Assembly (NCBI RefSeq): GCF_030272615.1
Contig: NC_081412.1
Location: forward strand, 671,610,852 to 671,674,851
Length of the DNA: 64,000 nucleotides
Reading direction: 5' to 3'
Source of the DNA: Cryptomeria japonica
Lineage: Eukaryota > Streptophyta > Pinopsida > Cupressales > Cupressaceae
Shown here: in pieces, positions 22,649-34,993 of the stretch
How positions within the stretch are numbered: position 1 is the stretch's first letter
Layout: every line of letters starts with the position of its first letter
Position numbers and translations under genes: made by a program
Notes under the pieces: generated by a model
The model's database searches: none
Told to the model about the DNA's origin: nothing
Seen by the model: only the letters and a program-made list of their open reading frames with translations

Positions 22649-23539
22649 CTAAAATTCAGAGATCATGCAAGAATTTTCTCTGACCTTTCTTCTAGTATGA
22701 ATTCCTACATCTTTATCTCCTATGATCTGCTTTGGATCATGATTCAGCTTTACATACCTAGGAATGATCTTAGTTGATTCCTCTTTCTTTTCCTCTTCAT
22801 CATCATCTTCATCAGCATCAGCATCTACCAATGTAGGAGCACTATTACCGGTACTTGGTTGTTTTGCAACTGGTTTCCAGAAGGTTACAACTGGTTCATC
22901 TACCGCTTGCTCGCTACCAGTTGCCTCAGGTTTCTCAGAGGTTTCATCAACTCTAACATTGATACTTTCCACAATTCTCTAAGTCCTATTGTTAAAGAAC
23001 ATGAGAGCTTTTCTCTTGGTGGAATACCCTAAGAATATTCCCTCATCACATTTTTCCTCAAACTTGCTCTGGTGTTCACTTCTCTTGATATAACACTTGC
23101 TACCCAAAACTATAAAATAGCTTACCACTGGTGTCTTATTGGTCCAATACTCATACAGAGTTTTATCCTTTCCTTTCTTGATGAGTACCCGATTCATAGT
23201 ATAGACTGTAGTGCTCACTGCTTCTCTCCAAAAGGTGTGAGAAACCTTCCCTTGAATCAACATTGTTCTGGTTGCTTCAACTACCATCCGGTTGTTCCTT
23301 TCTGCTAGGCCATTTTGATGTGGAGTCCAGGGGGAAGATAGTTGCCTCTTGATTCCATTTTCTTCACAGTACTTGTTGAACTCACTAGAAGTGAACTCAC
23401 CTCCTTGGTCAGTTCTAAAGCATTTGATTCTCCTACCACTTTCTTTTTCTACCAGTTCTCTAAAGGCTTTGAACTTTCCAAAAGCTTCAGACTTGTCTTT
23501 CAAGAATGTGACCCACATCATTCTAGAGCAAGCATCCAT
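22649..23539 (-). pseudogene. E1 integrase core and C-terminal region
   Basis: 22979-23539 (minus) carries the integrase core: 'MMWVTFLKDKSEAFGKFKAF', 'FRTDQGGEFTS' (second catalytic Asp region), 'PHQNGLAERNNR' (Glu), then 'EGIFLGYSTKRKALMFFNNRT'. After a stop near 22,976 the same frame continues (22649-22972) with an acidic linker containing 'DADADEDDDEEEKKEE' and the usual lead-in to RT. Integrase inserts the cDNA copy. The first catalytic Asp lies in the adjoining frame at about 23,590 ('VHTDLCGP'). Confidence 0.88.
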
Positions 23540-25231
23540 TAGTAAGAATCATAAAATACCTATCTCCCTGAATACTCCTAGTTTTCATAGGACCACACAA
23601 ATCAGTATGCACAAGATCAAGCAAATTATCTACTGTGAAAGATTTACTTTTGAAGGTTGAGGAAGAAATTTTCCCCAGTTGACATTCTCTGCATAGAGGA
23701 TTCTCCAGTTTGTTCAACACAGACAATCCTCTAACTGCCCTGATCTTACTAGCCTTCATAATGTTATCAAAATTAACATGGTAGAGTCTCCTATGCCATA
23801 TCCAACTGTCATCAAACCTAGCCATTAGACATTGACTAATATTTGTATTTAATTGAAATAGGTTACCTTTGGTCTGCATAGCGGTAGCCATCAGTTCACC
23901 ACTCTTTCCTTTTATTTTGCACACTCCATCTTTGAATTCCAGAGTGAGTCCATTATCATTCAGCTGAACAACACTCAGAAGGTTATGCCTGAGACCTTCT
24001 ACCCAATACACATTATCAGTACTACTTTTTCCATTTAGAGAGATGGACTCTCTTCCTTTTACCATACAAGGTGCGTCATTACCAAATCGGACTATACCTC
24101 CATCATATTCTTCCAGAGATAGAAACTTTCTCCGGTCACTAGTCATATGGTGAGAACAACCACTGTCAATAATCCACTCATTAGTATTATCAAAGCGGGA
24201 GACAAGAGCCTTCTTGTTTGACACATCTTCCTTGATAGCTACAAATACTATGTCTTCACTTTCTTCATCTTCTGATTCATCATCAACGACACCTTCATGA
24301 ACTGCAATAAGACAGTTTCTCCTATTTCCTCCTTTGAACTTTTTGAACCTCTCCGATTTGTCCTTATTATCACCATTAGGACAGTCTACAACAATGTGTC
24401 CTATCCTATTACAAGAAAAACATTTCAAAGGGAGCTTGCCTCTATATTTACCAGTTCCCTTAGGAAGTCTCTTGGCCAAAAGAGCTTCAAATTCCATCAA
24501 GATTTCCTCATCATCCATATCTCTGCTTTGTCTAGGTTCACAACTAGCACTAACTTCTTTACCCTTTCTAGATAGTGCAACATATACTTTAAAGGTTGAA
24601 TCAGTCTTCTGAACACTGCCATCATAACTGTTTAGCTCATAAGCGGTCAACTTAGTAATGATAGAATCAAGGGACACCTTTGTCTTGTCAATAGATCTCA
24701 AATCCTGAATAGCGGCAACCCTTATTGCATAGATTGGTAATAAGGTTCTCAAAACTTTGCTAACAATGGTGGAATCATCCATTGTACCTCCTGCACTCTT
24801 GATCTCTCCAACAATAGTTTTAATTCTTATCCCATATTGTTGAATGGTCTCTCCTTCAACCATCTGCATGTCTTCAAATTTTCCCTTAAGGCTTTCTTCC
24901 TTAGCTTGCTTCACATGCTCATCACCGCCATAAATATTTTCCAGAGTATCCCATACATCTGTGGGATTATCTTTGTCTTGAACATCTATAAACTCACTAT
25001 CAGATAGACTGTTGATAAGAGGTTCTATAACTTTCCCATTCTCCTAAATTTCTCTTCTTTGATCATCGATGAGAGTACTGGTAGGGACAACAAAAGCATT
25101 CTCAACATAGTTCAAGTGTTGAGCACCCATGCTTTTAATGTAGATCTTCATTCTATCCTTCCATATCTTAAAGTTATCTCTGTTGAACTTAGGACCTTCC
25201 CGCTTCAACACAACGGACCTATAGGATGCTC
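23523..25231 (-). pseudogene. E1 gag, protease and pre-integrase region
   Basis: The longest open stretch (23523-24914, 463 residues) contains the Gag C-terminus, a CCHC knuckle 'CFSCNRIGHIVVDC' at about 24,377-24,418, protease 'WIIDSGCSHHM' (D-S-G active site), the pre-integrase block 'WIWHRRLYHVNFDNIMKA' with 'CRECQLGK', and the first integrase Asp ('HTDLCGP'). Upstream, 25044-25231 encodes the Gag start ('VVLKREGPKFNRDNFKIWKDRM'). A stop near 25,046 separates it from the rest, and the expected initiator ATG is missing. A frameshift near 23,530 separates this part from the integrase core. Confidence 0.88.
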
Positions 25232-25241
25232 CGATACCAAT

Positions 25242-26720
25242 TGATGAATAATGATGAACGGTAACTATCCAATAGGTATTGAGAGGGGGAGGGTGAATCA
25301 GCACAAACAAAAACTTTCTCCACAACTCAAACAATAGAGACTATGCTAACAGGTAAACAACATCACTGATCTAAGTCAGGGCACTACCAGTAAAACACAA
25401 TGAGATTGTAAAAACCATAAACCGGTAACACTTAGATCTTCTCCATACATAATATCTCCTTTCCACTTCACCCATATATATAAACAAGTAATACATCAGA
25501 AATATAAAGACTACTAGCTCAACATGCATTACCACTTAACAGAAAATACTAATCATCACATCAAAAAGAAACACACATGACACATTGATTTTTCATGTGG
25601 AAACCCAACAGGGAAAAACCACAGTGGGGATGAATACCTAGAAATTGTTCTTTGAAATCTTCTGAAGTCCACTCTGTTAGGAGCCTAATTCGGTGAAGGA
25701 CTTCACAATAGGTTCTGCTAGGAACCAATCTTGCTAGGGATCACCCGATTAAGGGATGGCTAAATACCCGGTTAAAGGTTAGAACCTTGTTAAAGGTTAC
25801 CTCGCAAGAGGATTTGAAGAACTCAATGAATTTGAGTCACCTTGTTAAAGGATTCGCAGAAATCCTGTTAAAGCTCCCTGGTTAAGGGATTTTCCAACTG
25901 CTGAAATGGTTAGAAGTCAATAAGTAATACAATGATCTGGTAACACCACTCAATGCCAATGCAGATCCACTTTAGTTCCTTTTCTTCTACAATCTCATTC
26001 TGCAGGTATCAACACACTTCTCTAGTCTGTCAAGAATCAGGTATCTCTACAGTTGGATACACACACAACATTTGCCAACAACTTCAAATGAAAAATATCA
26101 TCGACCTTATAGACAACAGATAGGTTGGTGGCATAAGCTCTAAACCCTAAACATTTAGGTTATCAATATAGTCAGTCCAATCCCGACCATTCAATCACAT
26201 TGCATAATGTAAAATGATCTTGAACAAATCTCAAGACGTTCTCCATCATTCATTCTTTGCCGCTTCTAGAAGTTGGTAACCCATCATGCGCTCTCCACCA
26301 TTTGATGACACTTCGCACATTCCCAAGGTAGATAGGATCAATCTTCTTCATGCAAGATCCTCAAGGAAATCCTTCACGCGCACAAGGCTGATGTGGCAAC
26401 ACAATTTGATCTTCATTTCAATGCTAACCCATCACAGAATGTCGTCGATCAAATCACATAGACTTAAAATCTACCAACCGGTAGTCATACCAAATGAAAA
26501 CCCCGATACAAAATAATCCATATACTGGTTCACATTCCAACATACCGGTTCACTTGAACAAACATACCACTTCACTTTTTCACATATACCGGTTCACATA
26601 ATCATACCGGTTCTCTTGCCAGTTTGCTTACTTCAATATACTGGTTCATACTTTAGCATATTGACATCAATGACAAAATACAATATCATCATGTCATCAA
26701 ACTCTAGACATATGCCAACA
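25242..26720 (-). repeat. E1 5' LTR (right copy)
   Basis: Starts 'tgatgaataatgatgaacgg' after the primer site and ends 'tatgccaaca'. It is the partner of 19390-20876, with one extra 'ggttagaaccttgttaaa'-type duplication near 25,770-25,800. It repeats the 'accggtt' motif cluster (about 26,475-26,620). Confidence 0.9.
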
Positions 26721-26731
26721 ATCTCCCCCTT
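26721..26731 (-). other. Polypurine-tract remnant outside the E1 right LTR
   Basis: 'atctccccctt' directly follows the right LTR and equals the start of the E1 polypurine tract at 20877. It then passes into E2 reverse transcriptase sequence. A 5' LTR should not have a polypurine tract on its outer side. Confidence 0.8.
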
Positions 26732-27750
26732 GCAACACATTGCTTGCATCAAATCAGGCCTAGATGTAGTTAAGTAAAGTAAGCTACCTATCATTGACCT
26801 ATACAAAGTTTGATCAACAACAGGAGTTTCATCCATTTTAGATAATTTATAGATAGTGACCATAGGGATACATACTACATTGCATTTAGTCATTTGAAAC
26901 CATTTTAGCATATCTTTGGCATATTTTGTTTGTGAAATAAAAATGCCATTTTCAAGTTGAGTAACTTGAAGTCCAAGAAAAAAAGATAGCTCTCCTAACA
27001 TTGACATTTCAAATTCAGAAGCCATTATTTTTGAAAAAAAATTAGATAGTGCATCATCATTACTACCAAAAATGATGTCATCAACGTAGACTTCTACAAC
27101 AAGAATATCATTAGCTTCTCTCTTGATATAAAGATTGCTATCCACACTACCTCTGAGGAAACCATTCACTATCAAATGTGAATCCAACCGAGAATACCAA
27201 GCTCTAGGAGCTTGATTAAGGCCAAAAAGAGCCTTTTTTACCCTATAAACATGATCAGGTTTATCTAAATAACAAAGCCTTCAGGTTGTTCCATATAAAC
27301 CTCTTATTCCAGAAAACCATTCAAGAAAGTAGTCTTAACATCCATTTTGTACACTTTGAAAATTTTAAAACAAGAATATGCTAAAAATATTTTGATTGAC
27401 TCAATGCGAGCCACCGGTGAAAATGTCTCACCAAAGTCAACACCTTTTTGTTGAGCATATCCTTTGCACACAAAATGTGCTTTATTCCATACCACTTTAC
27501 CACATTCATCTAGTTTGTTTCTGAAAATCCATTTTCCACCGATTACATTTTTATCATCAGGTCTTGGAACTAACTCCCAAGTTTTATTTTTCTCAATTTG
27601 ATTGATTTCTTCCTCCATAGATTTCAACCAACGGTCATCATTCAAAGCATCATTAATAGTCATAGGCTCAAATTCAGTCACCAAATAGAATTGTTTAGCT
27701 ATTTGAGCTTGTTCATCAAGTTTCACTCTTACTTCTTGTTAAGATTCCAA
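26732..27750 (-). pseudogene. E2 reverse transcriptase (truncated at 3' end)
   Basis: 27304-27726 (minus) reads 'EEEINQIEKNKTWELVPRPDDKNVIGGKWIFRNKLDE', '[33 protein letters not shown]' and 'YKMDVKTTFLNG'. After a frameshift, 26740-27187 has 'VEVYVDDIIFGSND' (intact Y-V-D-D), 'EFEMSMLGELSFFLGLQV', 'TKYAKDMLKWFQM', 'YRSMIGSLLYLTTSRPDLMQAMC', and then stops at the E1 junction. Copia RT by motif order. The missing continuation should be the start of RNase H. Confidence 0.88.
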
Positions 27751-28600
27751 CATCTTTATCCCCAATAATCAGATTTTGAGGATGCCTCTTAGTAATATTC
27801 TTGGAGGGTGTAGATAGAGGTGATGCTACTTTAGGACTTGATACACTCTCCTACTGAGTGTTTTCCACTACATCAGGTTCAAGAGATTTGCCAAGTCTTA
27901 AATTAGGCTCCTCTTCAACATCCTGAACACGATTATTATCTAAAAAACACCTTCTCATCAAATGTGACATTTATAGACTCAATGATTATATTTAGCCTTA
28001 TATTGAAGCATTGTATGCTTTACTATGTGTAGAGTATCCTAAGAAAATACCCTCATCTGACTTAGACTGAAAACTGCCAAGATTTTCATCATCTCTTTTA
28101 ATAAAACATTTCCAACCAAAGATTTTAAAATATTTAATAGTTGCAGAATGACCATACCATAGTTCGTATGGAGTGAAGTTAGACTTCACTCTAATATGTA
28201 CTCTATTTAGAATATAAACTGTTATATGAACAACTTCTTTCCAGAACCTGTCAGGCAACTTGGCCTCACCTAACATAGTTCTGGCCATTTCCTTGACAGT
28301 TCTATTTTTCTGCTCAACTACCCCATTTTGTTGGGGTGTTCTAGCTGCACCATCCTGTCTTTTTATGCCATGATTTTCACAATACTCAATGAATTCTTGT
28401 GAAGTAAACTCTCTTTCTTTATCTGATCTTAAACATTTAAGTTTGAAATTTGATTCTTTCTCAATTAATTTATGAAAGATCTTGAATCTTTCAAAGGCTT
28501 TAGACTTATGTTTGAGAAAAGTTACCCAAACCATTCTTGTGTAGTCATCAACAAACAAAATGAAATATTTTTCACCATCAATAGATTTTGTCCTAGTAGG
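27751..28600 (-). pseudogene. E2 integrase
   Basis: 27998-28558 (minus) carries 'MFVDDYTRMVWVTFLKHKSKAF', 'CLRSDKEREFTSQEF' (the usual G-G-E-F is degenerate), 'TPQQNGVVEQKNRTVKEMARTML' (Glu) and 'EGIFLGYSTHSKAYN'. The region 27,751-27,997 is the poorly conserved linker before RT and contains stops. Confidence 0.85.
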
Positions 28601-29260
28601 ACCACATAGATTAGTATGAACTAGCTACAAAAGTTTAGTGGATGAATGTTCTTTTGACTTGAATCTTACCTTTATCTGTTTTCCTTCGACATGTCCAGAA
28701 CAAACAACATTTTCAGGTTTACTGGGTATTGGTAGACCTCTTAAATTCTGATATTTACTGATTTTAACTAAATTTTTAAAGTTTATGTGGCCTAGATGTT
28801 TATTCCATAACCAGTTATCTTCAACTTGGCCCATAAGACACATACCTTCACTTCTTTCATGATTTGATGAGTCAAGGAGATTGCATATATTGCCATGACT
28901 TCTTAGTCCTGTTGCAATTGTTTTACCAGATTTAGTTTTAATTGTACAACATTGTGAGTTGAAAGAAACTTTGTACCCACTGTCACAAATCTGACTAACA
29001 CTTAAAAGATTATGTTTGAGGATTTTTACATAATACACATCACAAAGAGGTGTATTGTTATTTAGGAATAAAGACCCTCTACCTTTTATTTGTATTCTAG
29101 AGTTGTCTTTGAACTCCAGCATAATTTTCAAGTTTCAAGAACTTATCTTTACCTCCTGTCATGTGGTTAGAACAACCATTATCAACAACCCACAGAGTAT
29201 TCTTACTAGAGAGAAAAGCAGTTTGGACAAGCATGGATTGTTCTATGTTATTAACCTGTT
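28601..29260 (-). pseudogene. E2 protease and pre-integrase region
   Basis: Minus-strand text at about 29,140-29,200 reads 'LWVVDNGCSNHMTGG', where the protease D-S-G has become D-N-G. 28625-29131 continues with 'IQIKGRGSLFLNNN', 'VYYVKILKHNLLSVSQICDSGYKVSF' and the pre-integrase 'WLWNKHLGHINFKNLVKISK'. A stop near 28,623 interrupts the passage into integrase. Confidence 0.82.
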
Positions 29261-30902
29261 TGGGTTTTCAAACTTTTCTTATATTTGATTTATTTTGTCT
29301 ACCCTCATTTGAAGTATGACCTATAACATTGCACTTGAAACACCTGATTGTTTTAGGAAAACCAAAGTATTGATTTTGACCAAAACTTAATAACCTGGCC
29401 ACCATAAATTTGTAGGTGCTCACTTTATGACCGAATCTATTACAGAAAAAATAATATCCATTGAAGAAAGGATTAAACCTGAATGTGTTCCATTTGTTTT
29501 AAATAGATGCTCCTTATTATCTATTTTTATATTGTGACCTGCAGAATTTGAGCATTCACCTATGTTGGTGAGCTATTTTTGTTTCCCTTGCATGTTATGC
29601 AAGCGAATAGTTCTTTCATGATCTTCAACTTGTTTATTAAGAGAATTGATTTGTTGTTTGAGTGTTAGAATCTCCCATTCTTTGTCTGAAAGAACTGACC
29701 TTAGATTCTCTATAACTCTTTTAGAGTCATCTAACTTAGTTTGAAAAGAAGTAGTTAAGTTACCTCAACTTTTCTCCTGGGAGGAGACAAGTTTTTTTTA
29801 GTTGTTTAATTTCTTGAAGAGTACAGAACAGTTCAGCTGTGAGATTTATCTCACAGTTCTTAGAGTTTGATTGACTATTAGTTTTAGTAACTATTTTTTT
29901 GTCTATGGTATTAGACGAACCAAATTCAGCCATGAACCATTTCACCTTCATCACCCAAAGAGTCATCTGACTCATCATCGGAGTCTTCGCTGCAGAGTAG
30001 ACTCCTTTTCTTTTTAAAATTGTTAAAGTTGAACTTTTTCTTAGGACTGAAAACCTTTTACTTGTATTTTTCAAACTGATGATCATAATCATTTTGTTCA
30101 GTGTAAGGGCATTGGGCTGCAAAATGACCAGCTCTACCACATCCAAAATATTTTAGAGGTTGTTTGCTTCTGTATTTTTTTTTGAGATTTCATACTAATA
30201 GAGATTCTAAAGAATCAAATAATTTTGATTCACTATCCACATCTACTTTCTTCTCGGTTTTGAAAGCAGACTCTTTTATTGATGAATTGGCATTATCACC
30301 TTTATTTGTTCTCATTTCAAATGCAGTCAATGTTCCTTGATTATCATCTAGGGTAAGCTTATTGAAATTTTTCTTTTCTTCTAAGGAAGAAAATTTCATT
30401 TCATATTTAGGTAATAGAGTTCTAATAACCTTTTTAACCACTGTGAACTTTCTACCTCTTCACCTAATCCTCTCATTCCATTTACAATTTCATCTATCCT
30501 TAGAAAGTAATCAACAACTTTTTCATCATCTTTCATTCTCATTTCCTCAAACTAAGTTTTGAGAGTGAGTATTTTTTACTGTATGACTTTCTCATTTCCT
30601 TGATAGATGTTTTCAAGTTTTTCCCAAATCTCATGTGTAGATTTGCAATGCATAATTTTAACAAAGACATCTTTAGTGAGCCCACACAATATAGCATGTT
30701 TGGCTATAGCATTCATCACATATTATTTTTTTTCCATCAGGATCTATTAGTATAGTAATTGAACTGTGTATTTACTGCAACCACTATTCTAGACATCTAG
30801 CTCTATAGATATCAGATATGTTTCCATTCTAATTTTCCAGAATACAAAATCAGTTCCATTGAACAATGCAACTCTAGTAACAGATGACCCCTCTTGAGAC
30901 AT
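29261..30902 (-). pseudogene. E2 gag
   Basis: ATG at 30902 (minus) starts 'MSQEGSSVTRVALFNGTDFVFWKIRMETYL', the N-terminus of a Copia UBN2-type Gag. The body is split by stops and frameshifts (30190-30441 is one open piece). A zinc knuckle near 30,110-30,150 reads 'YFGCGRAGHFAAQCPY', with the first Cys changed to Tyr. A second, degenerate His-Cys stretch lies around 29,300-29,460. The gene cannot be translated whole. Confidence 0.75.
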
Positions 30903-30979
30903 AACAAAAAAAACTTCCAAGATCGGGATCTATTCTAGGAAGATTTAAGAAATGCAGGACCCTAATCTCTCATACCACT

Positions 30980-32585
30980 TGTTGAAAGTGGTTTCACTCT
31001 GAGAGGGAGGGGGGGTGAATCAAAGTGTAATAAAATTCAACAATAAAAACTTCTAAAAAACTTGATAGACCTTTTTTACACAATACAACTTGCTTTAAAT
31101 CAGAAACAAGAACTGTTGATTTTAGATATTCAACCCTTTCAAGATCTAAGAAGAAATATTAGGATATATTGACTAAACAACCTGCATATGCTTCTATGAG
31201 ATACATCTTTTACTGCAACTATTAGATGAACTAAAAAAACTTCACATGCAAGTGATACTGCAGATTTACAAACAAAAATTTGCATATAATGAATGACATA
31301 AATATCAGATCTTGACCTAATGAACAAATATGAAAAAGGACAAGATTTTCAAAACATTTTACAAGACACAAATTTCATGAGTGGAAAACCCTCATGGGGT
31401 ATAAAAACCACTTGTAACCTATCAACTTTATTTCATCTCAAAAATCCAACTTATCACAATGGTGGAGTCTCTGCTCAGCACCTCAAAATGTCAACAACAG
31501 TTTGAGAACAAATTCAAGAGTGAAGTGTTTTGATGGAGTCTGAACTCAACATCTTACAGCTTAAGAACCTATGAAATTTTTTCTCTCAACACTAACCCTA
31601 CAACTACATTGTATTTGCAGTTCCAAAATCATGATTGATACCAAATCATAGGAATAGTCTATGAAAAATTATTTGAGTACATATTTTGTCAACCAAAACT
31701 AATTTAATATAATATAGGAGAATGAGAAGAACACACTCCCTTATAATTTCTTTTCAAAAGAAAACTTCTTACTCTGTATTCAACATTCGATGCTCAAGAC
31801 ACTTAAAACAGAGCAGCTAAGTAGCGACTCATGATTTTTTTCTTTTTTCCCACCCACTTGTTTCATATTATACCAAATATATATCCATCCTTCTTTTAAC
31901 ATAAACCAGTAAAAATAACTTCCTTTGTAAAAACGAAATGCTCATAACTGAAGAACTGGTATGCAAACTACTTTTTCAACCGACTGTCAAGAGAAAACCC
32001 TTCTATATATCATTTGCCATTAAACTAAATCTTTTTTTATATATGGTTGAAAGAATACCTGACTATGCCAGCAAAAAGTAAAAACGAAACTAAAAATCCT
32101 GATTGCATCTTTTGCTCGAAGTCCACCTTTCGTGTATGATGACAATAACCATTTCTGCTCGACGATATCACATTCAAGACATGGTGATAAACAAAAAACT
32201 AACTGCAACATCTGAAAAATAGTTATCTGGTAGAGCCTTCAAAAACATACATGGCGGCTAGGGTTCGAGGAAATGCTTTAGAAAGAAAGCTAAACAACAT
32301 GATATACAAGGCCCCAAAAAAACAACAATGATATTTGAAATCCGAATAATATCAAGTGCCCGAAGTAAAAGTTGCCCACGTGCCAAAGGATATGCATTTA
32401 ATCAAGTAACTCTCATGGACTCCATCTACCAAGTGGAATAGGATATGCATTTAATCAAGTATCCCCATGAGAAAGTAACCACTACATAAGGAGCTACACA
32501 TTAATCAAGAAGTCAAACATCCAACTTGTCATCTCGACCACCACAAGTCCACATCAAGGACAATAACAAAGATAAGAGACCAACA
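30980..32585 (-). repeat. E2 5' LTR (right copy)
   Basis: Starts 'tgttgaaagtgg' just after the primer site and ends 'gagaccaaca'. It aligns with 17026-18627 end to end. The U3 20-mer repeat recurs at 32390 and 32443 with the same 53-bp spacing. Confidence 0.9.
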
Positions 32586-33506
32586 ATTCGCAAGTGGATT
32601 TTGGCTAGATGGGAAATCAAAGGAAATGTTTTGGTTTTGTCACCACTTAAAGTTACATTTTGTTTCTTGTTCTCACTCAAGGAGGATATTGTCATCATCC
32701 TGTCTTTTGGGCCCTAGTTATTTTGCAAACATAAACTTCTTTATATGTGGTAGCCTGGGTTTAAACTAGAGTCACACTTGGTGGGTGCTATTCAAACTTG
32801 GGTTTGCCTCATCAGTCTAGCTTTGGAGATCTAAGATGAGGAGATCATTACTGAGCTAGCTAATTCATTTAGACAGTTCATTTCACTTAACACCATAACA
32901 AAGTAACATTCCAAGCTGGTCTATGCACATTTTTGAGTGGGTATTACTCCAAGCACCATGTTACTTATGTCCATTGACATCAAGTCTCATCTCAGACCCT
33001 AGTCTCAGCCTCTGAAATATGAAAATTCTACTCTTTTATGTCAGATTTACTCCTCAATAGGCCACCTCTCTAATAAGTGCCATATTGGAACTTCCAAATC
33101 TTCTTCTAAATTCTTCTTCTAAAGGGAAGGATGAGAAATCTTAGGGTTTTGTGACCACTAATGCAAACTTCAAATTATTTGATGGGTTCCTCTATGAATG
33201 TCCCCCTAAATGCTTTGGCTCTAGTCTCAACTATGGGCTCCCTATGCTTCAGGGGACTCTACTCTTGACGTCTCTCAAGAAGAAATGTTCCCTATTCCTC
33301 TTAAAGAAAATATTGCCTTGGGCCTATGATCTCCTTTAATGTCTGTTGAGACCCCTGACACTTAAGGTTTGGTCATGGTTCCTTTTATCCCTATGTCCTC
33401 TTCCCTAATTCATGATGGTATGGGTCTAGCGCTTGGGGTTTCGCCCCTTATTTCTGCCACCCTATTCATGGCATGGGTTAGCCCTAAGATGCTATGCATT
33501 GATAAT
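32586..33506 (+). pseudogene. LINE ORF1, DUF4283 C-terminal part and zinc knuckle
   Basis: It resumes the frame broken at 17025 with 'KWILARWEIKGNVLVLSPLKVTFCFLFSLKED', then, through stops, 'LALEI.DEEIITELANSFRQFISLNTIT' and 'QPLKYENSTLLCQIYSSIGHLSNKC', matching the usual order of plant LINE ORF1 (DUF4283 followed by a C-x-H-x-C knuckle). The Thr/Pro-rich tail continues to 33506, where the E3 LTR begins. ORF1 proteins bind LINE RNA. Confidence 0.72.
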
Positions 33507-33901
33507 TGTTTATATGTGGCAACTGATCATGCAATTACTATACACTCATTATATATCCTCATCGGGGTTTGGGGGTGCAACCCTAAGGAAAACAAAATTG
33601 TCATTTTTAATGAAAAACACTGACATTGAAAAAACCCTAAAATAACTGACTTTGAGTGTTGCCCTAAAAATTGATTGTTATAAGTGGTTGGAATGTAAAA
33701 AGGCATTGTAATGGTGCTGTACTAATTTATTGGATAATAAGAAAAGATTGGATGGTTGTGTTCAGTGCATGGAGCCCATCTTGGGTGAACCACGTTAAAT
33801 CTCTGTGTTATCTATATTATGCATTTTCCTTCATCTTTTATGTTTATATCTGTATATAATTGTTAATTTTTATTTTCTCTAGATCTACCTAAACCCTAAC
33901 A
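33507..33901 (+). repeat. E3 5' LTR
   Basis: TG...CA, 395 bp. The segment from 'ccctaaaataactgactttg' to 'ccctaac' is closely matched in 38809-39196. Confidence 0.88.
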
Positions 33902-33963
33902 ATTAGTATCAGAGTCGTTTATTTTTGTAAATTGGTAGGGACTCTCAGATTTGAGTGGGAGCA

Positions 33964-34770
33964 ATGGAAGAAACCAAATTCAAGGTCGAGAAGTTCAACG
34001 AACTAAATTATAAATTATGGAAAATGTAGATGGAGGATTACCTATATGAAAAGGATTTGTGGTGACCATTGGAAGGCAAGACAAAGAAACTAACCGCTAT
34101 GCCAGATGAAGATTGGGATATTCTGGACAAAAAGGTACTGGGAACCATTTGGTTGTGCCTTACACTGTCTATGGCATACAATATATCAAAAGCAACAACA
34201 TTTGCAGATTTGATGTTGGCACTGGCTAAACTGTAGTAGAAACCCTCAACTTTGAATAAGGTATTCCTTATGAAGCATTTATTTAATATGAAAATGAGTG
34301 AGGGAGAATCTATAGCAGATAATTTAAATGAATTTAATACAGTTACCAACCAATTGACTTTTTTAAAATTTAACTTTGATGAAGAGGTTAGGGCTCTCTT
34401 AATTCTACGTAATTTTCCAAAAAGAAAGAATAGCTTGGTTATGGAAATAAGTAACCGTGTCTCTTGGTAAACACTTTGAAAGTTGATGATGTTGTGGGCA
34501 TTTTCCAAAGTGAAGAAATGCAATGGAAAAGAACATATGAGACTTCAACATCATTGGTTAGTGTTTTGAATGTATAGAGTAGGGGAAGATCAAAGGAAAG
34601 AGGAAAATGCTCTGAGTGTGAGAAGTCATGAGGGAAGTCAAAGAAAGGATGCTTTCAATCCATATGAAGAAAGGATTGTTGGTATTGTGAAAAGCCAAGA
34701 CATTTATAGAAAGATTGTTGGTCTCGAAAAAATAAACAAGGATATGGAAATAAAGATGACAATTAGGAGT
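33964..34770 (+). pseudogene. E3 gag
   Basis: ATG 33964 starts 'MEETKFKVEKFNELNYKLWK', a typical Tnt1-type Gag N-terminus. The UBN2 region includes 'LMKHLFNMKMSEGESIADNLNEFNTV' (34270-34340) and 'EEVRALLILRNFPK'. A broken zinc knuckle near 34,680 reads 'WYCEKPRHL.KDCW'. Stops occur at about 34,027 and 34,063 and later. Confidence 0.82.
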
Positions 34771-34789
34771 TAATGTTGTAAGTGATACT

Positions 34790-34993
34790 TTACAAGATGC
34801 ATTGATTCTATGTTTAGAAAATCTTAATGATTCTTGGGTAATAGATTTAGGGGCTTCATTTCATGCTACACCCCATAGAAAATATTTTATATATTATGTT
34901 CAAAGTGATTTTGGACAAGAGTGTTTGGGTGATGATGAGCCCTGTCAGATTGTTGGAAAATGGAAGATAAAGATCAAGTTATAGAATGGAAAT
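34790..34993 (+). pseudogene. E3 protease, 5' part
   Basis: 34802-34984 reads 'SWVIDLGASFHATPHRKYF' and 'CLGDDEPCQIVGKWKIKIKL'. The protease active triplet D-S-G is D-L-G here. The frame is cut by the solo LTR at 34994. Confidence 0.82.

Larger units (their letters stand above)
19390..26720 (-). mobile_element. Copia element E1 (minus strand), nested in E2
   Basis: LTRs at 19390-20876 and 25242-26720 (about 1.48 kb; start 'tgatga', end 'tatgccaaca') bracket a gag-pol in Copia order on the minus strand. The primer site is about 25225-25239 (reverse complement 'ggtatcggagc', as in many plant Copia elements with an initiator tRNA-Met primer). The polypurine tract is at 20877-20888. The flanks do not match as a target-site duplication ('gagcc' left, 'atctc' right), and a second polypurine-like string lies outside the right LTR. 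LTR copies differ noticeably by eye, so the insertion is old. At least two frameshifts and several stops break the polyprotein. Confidence 0.9.
17026..32585 (-). mobile_element. Copia element E2 (minus strand), hosting element E1
   Basis: LTRs at 17026-18627 and 30980-32585 (about 1.6 kb each, TG...CA) are clearly homologous along their whole length. On the minus strand the order is 5' LTR, primer site (about 30962-30978, tRNA-Met-like 'ggtatgagag'), gag, protease, integrase, reverse transcriptase, RNase H remnant, polypurine tract (18628-18643) and 3' LTR. That is the Copia order. Many stops and frameshifts are present. E1 sits between the reverse transcriptase and the RNase H remnant. Removing E1 gives about 8.2 kb. 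E2 itself is inserted in the LINE ORF1. Confidence 0.85.

Noticed and set aside
22764-22982. Plus-strand Ser-rich open frame inside E1
   Set aside because: It is the antisense of the acidic integrase linker.
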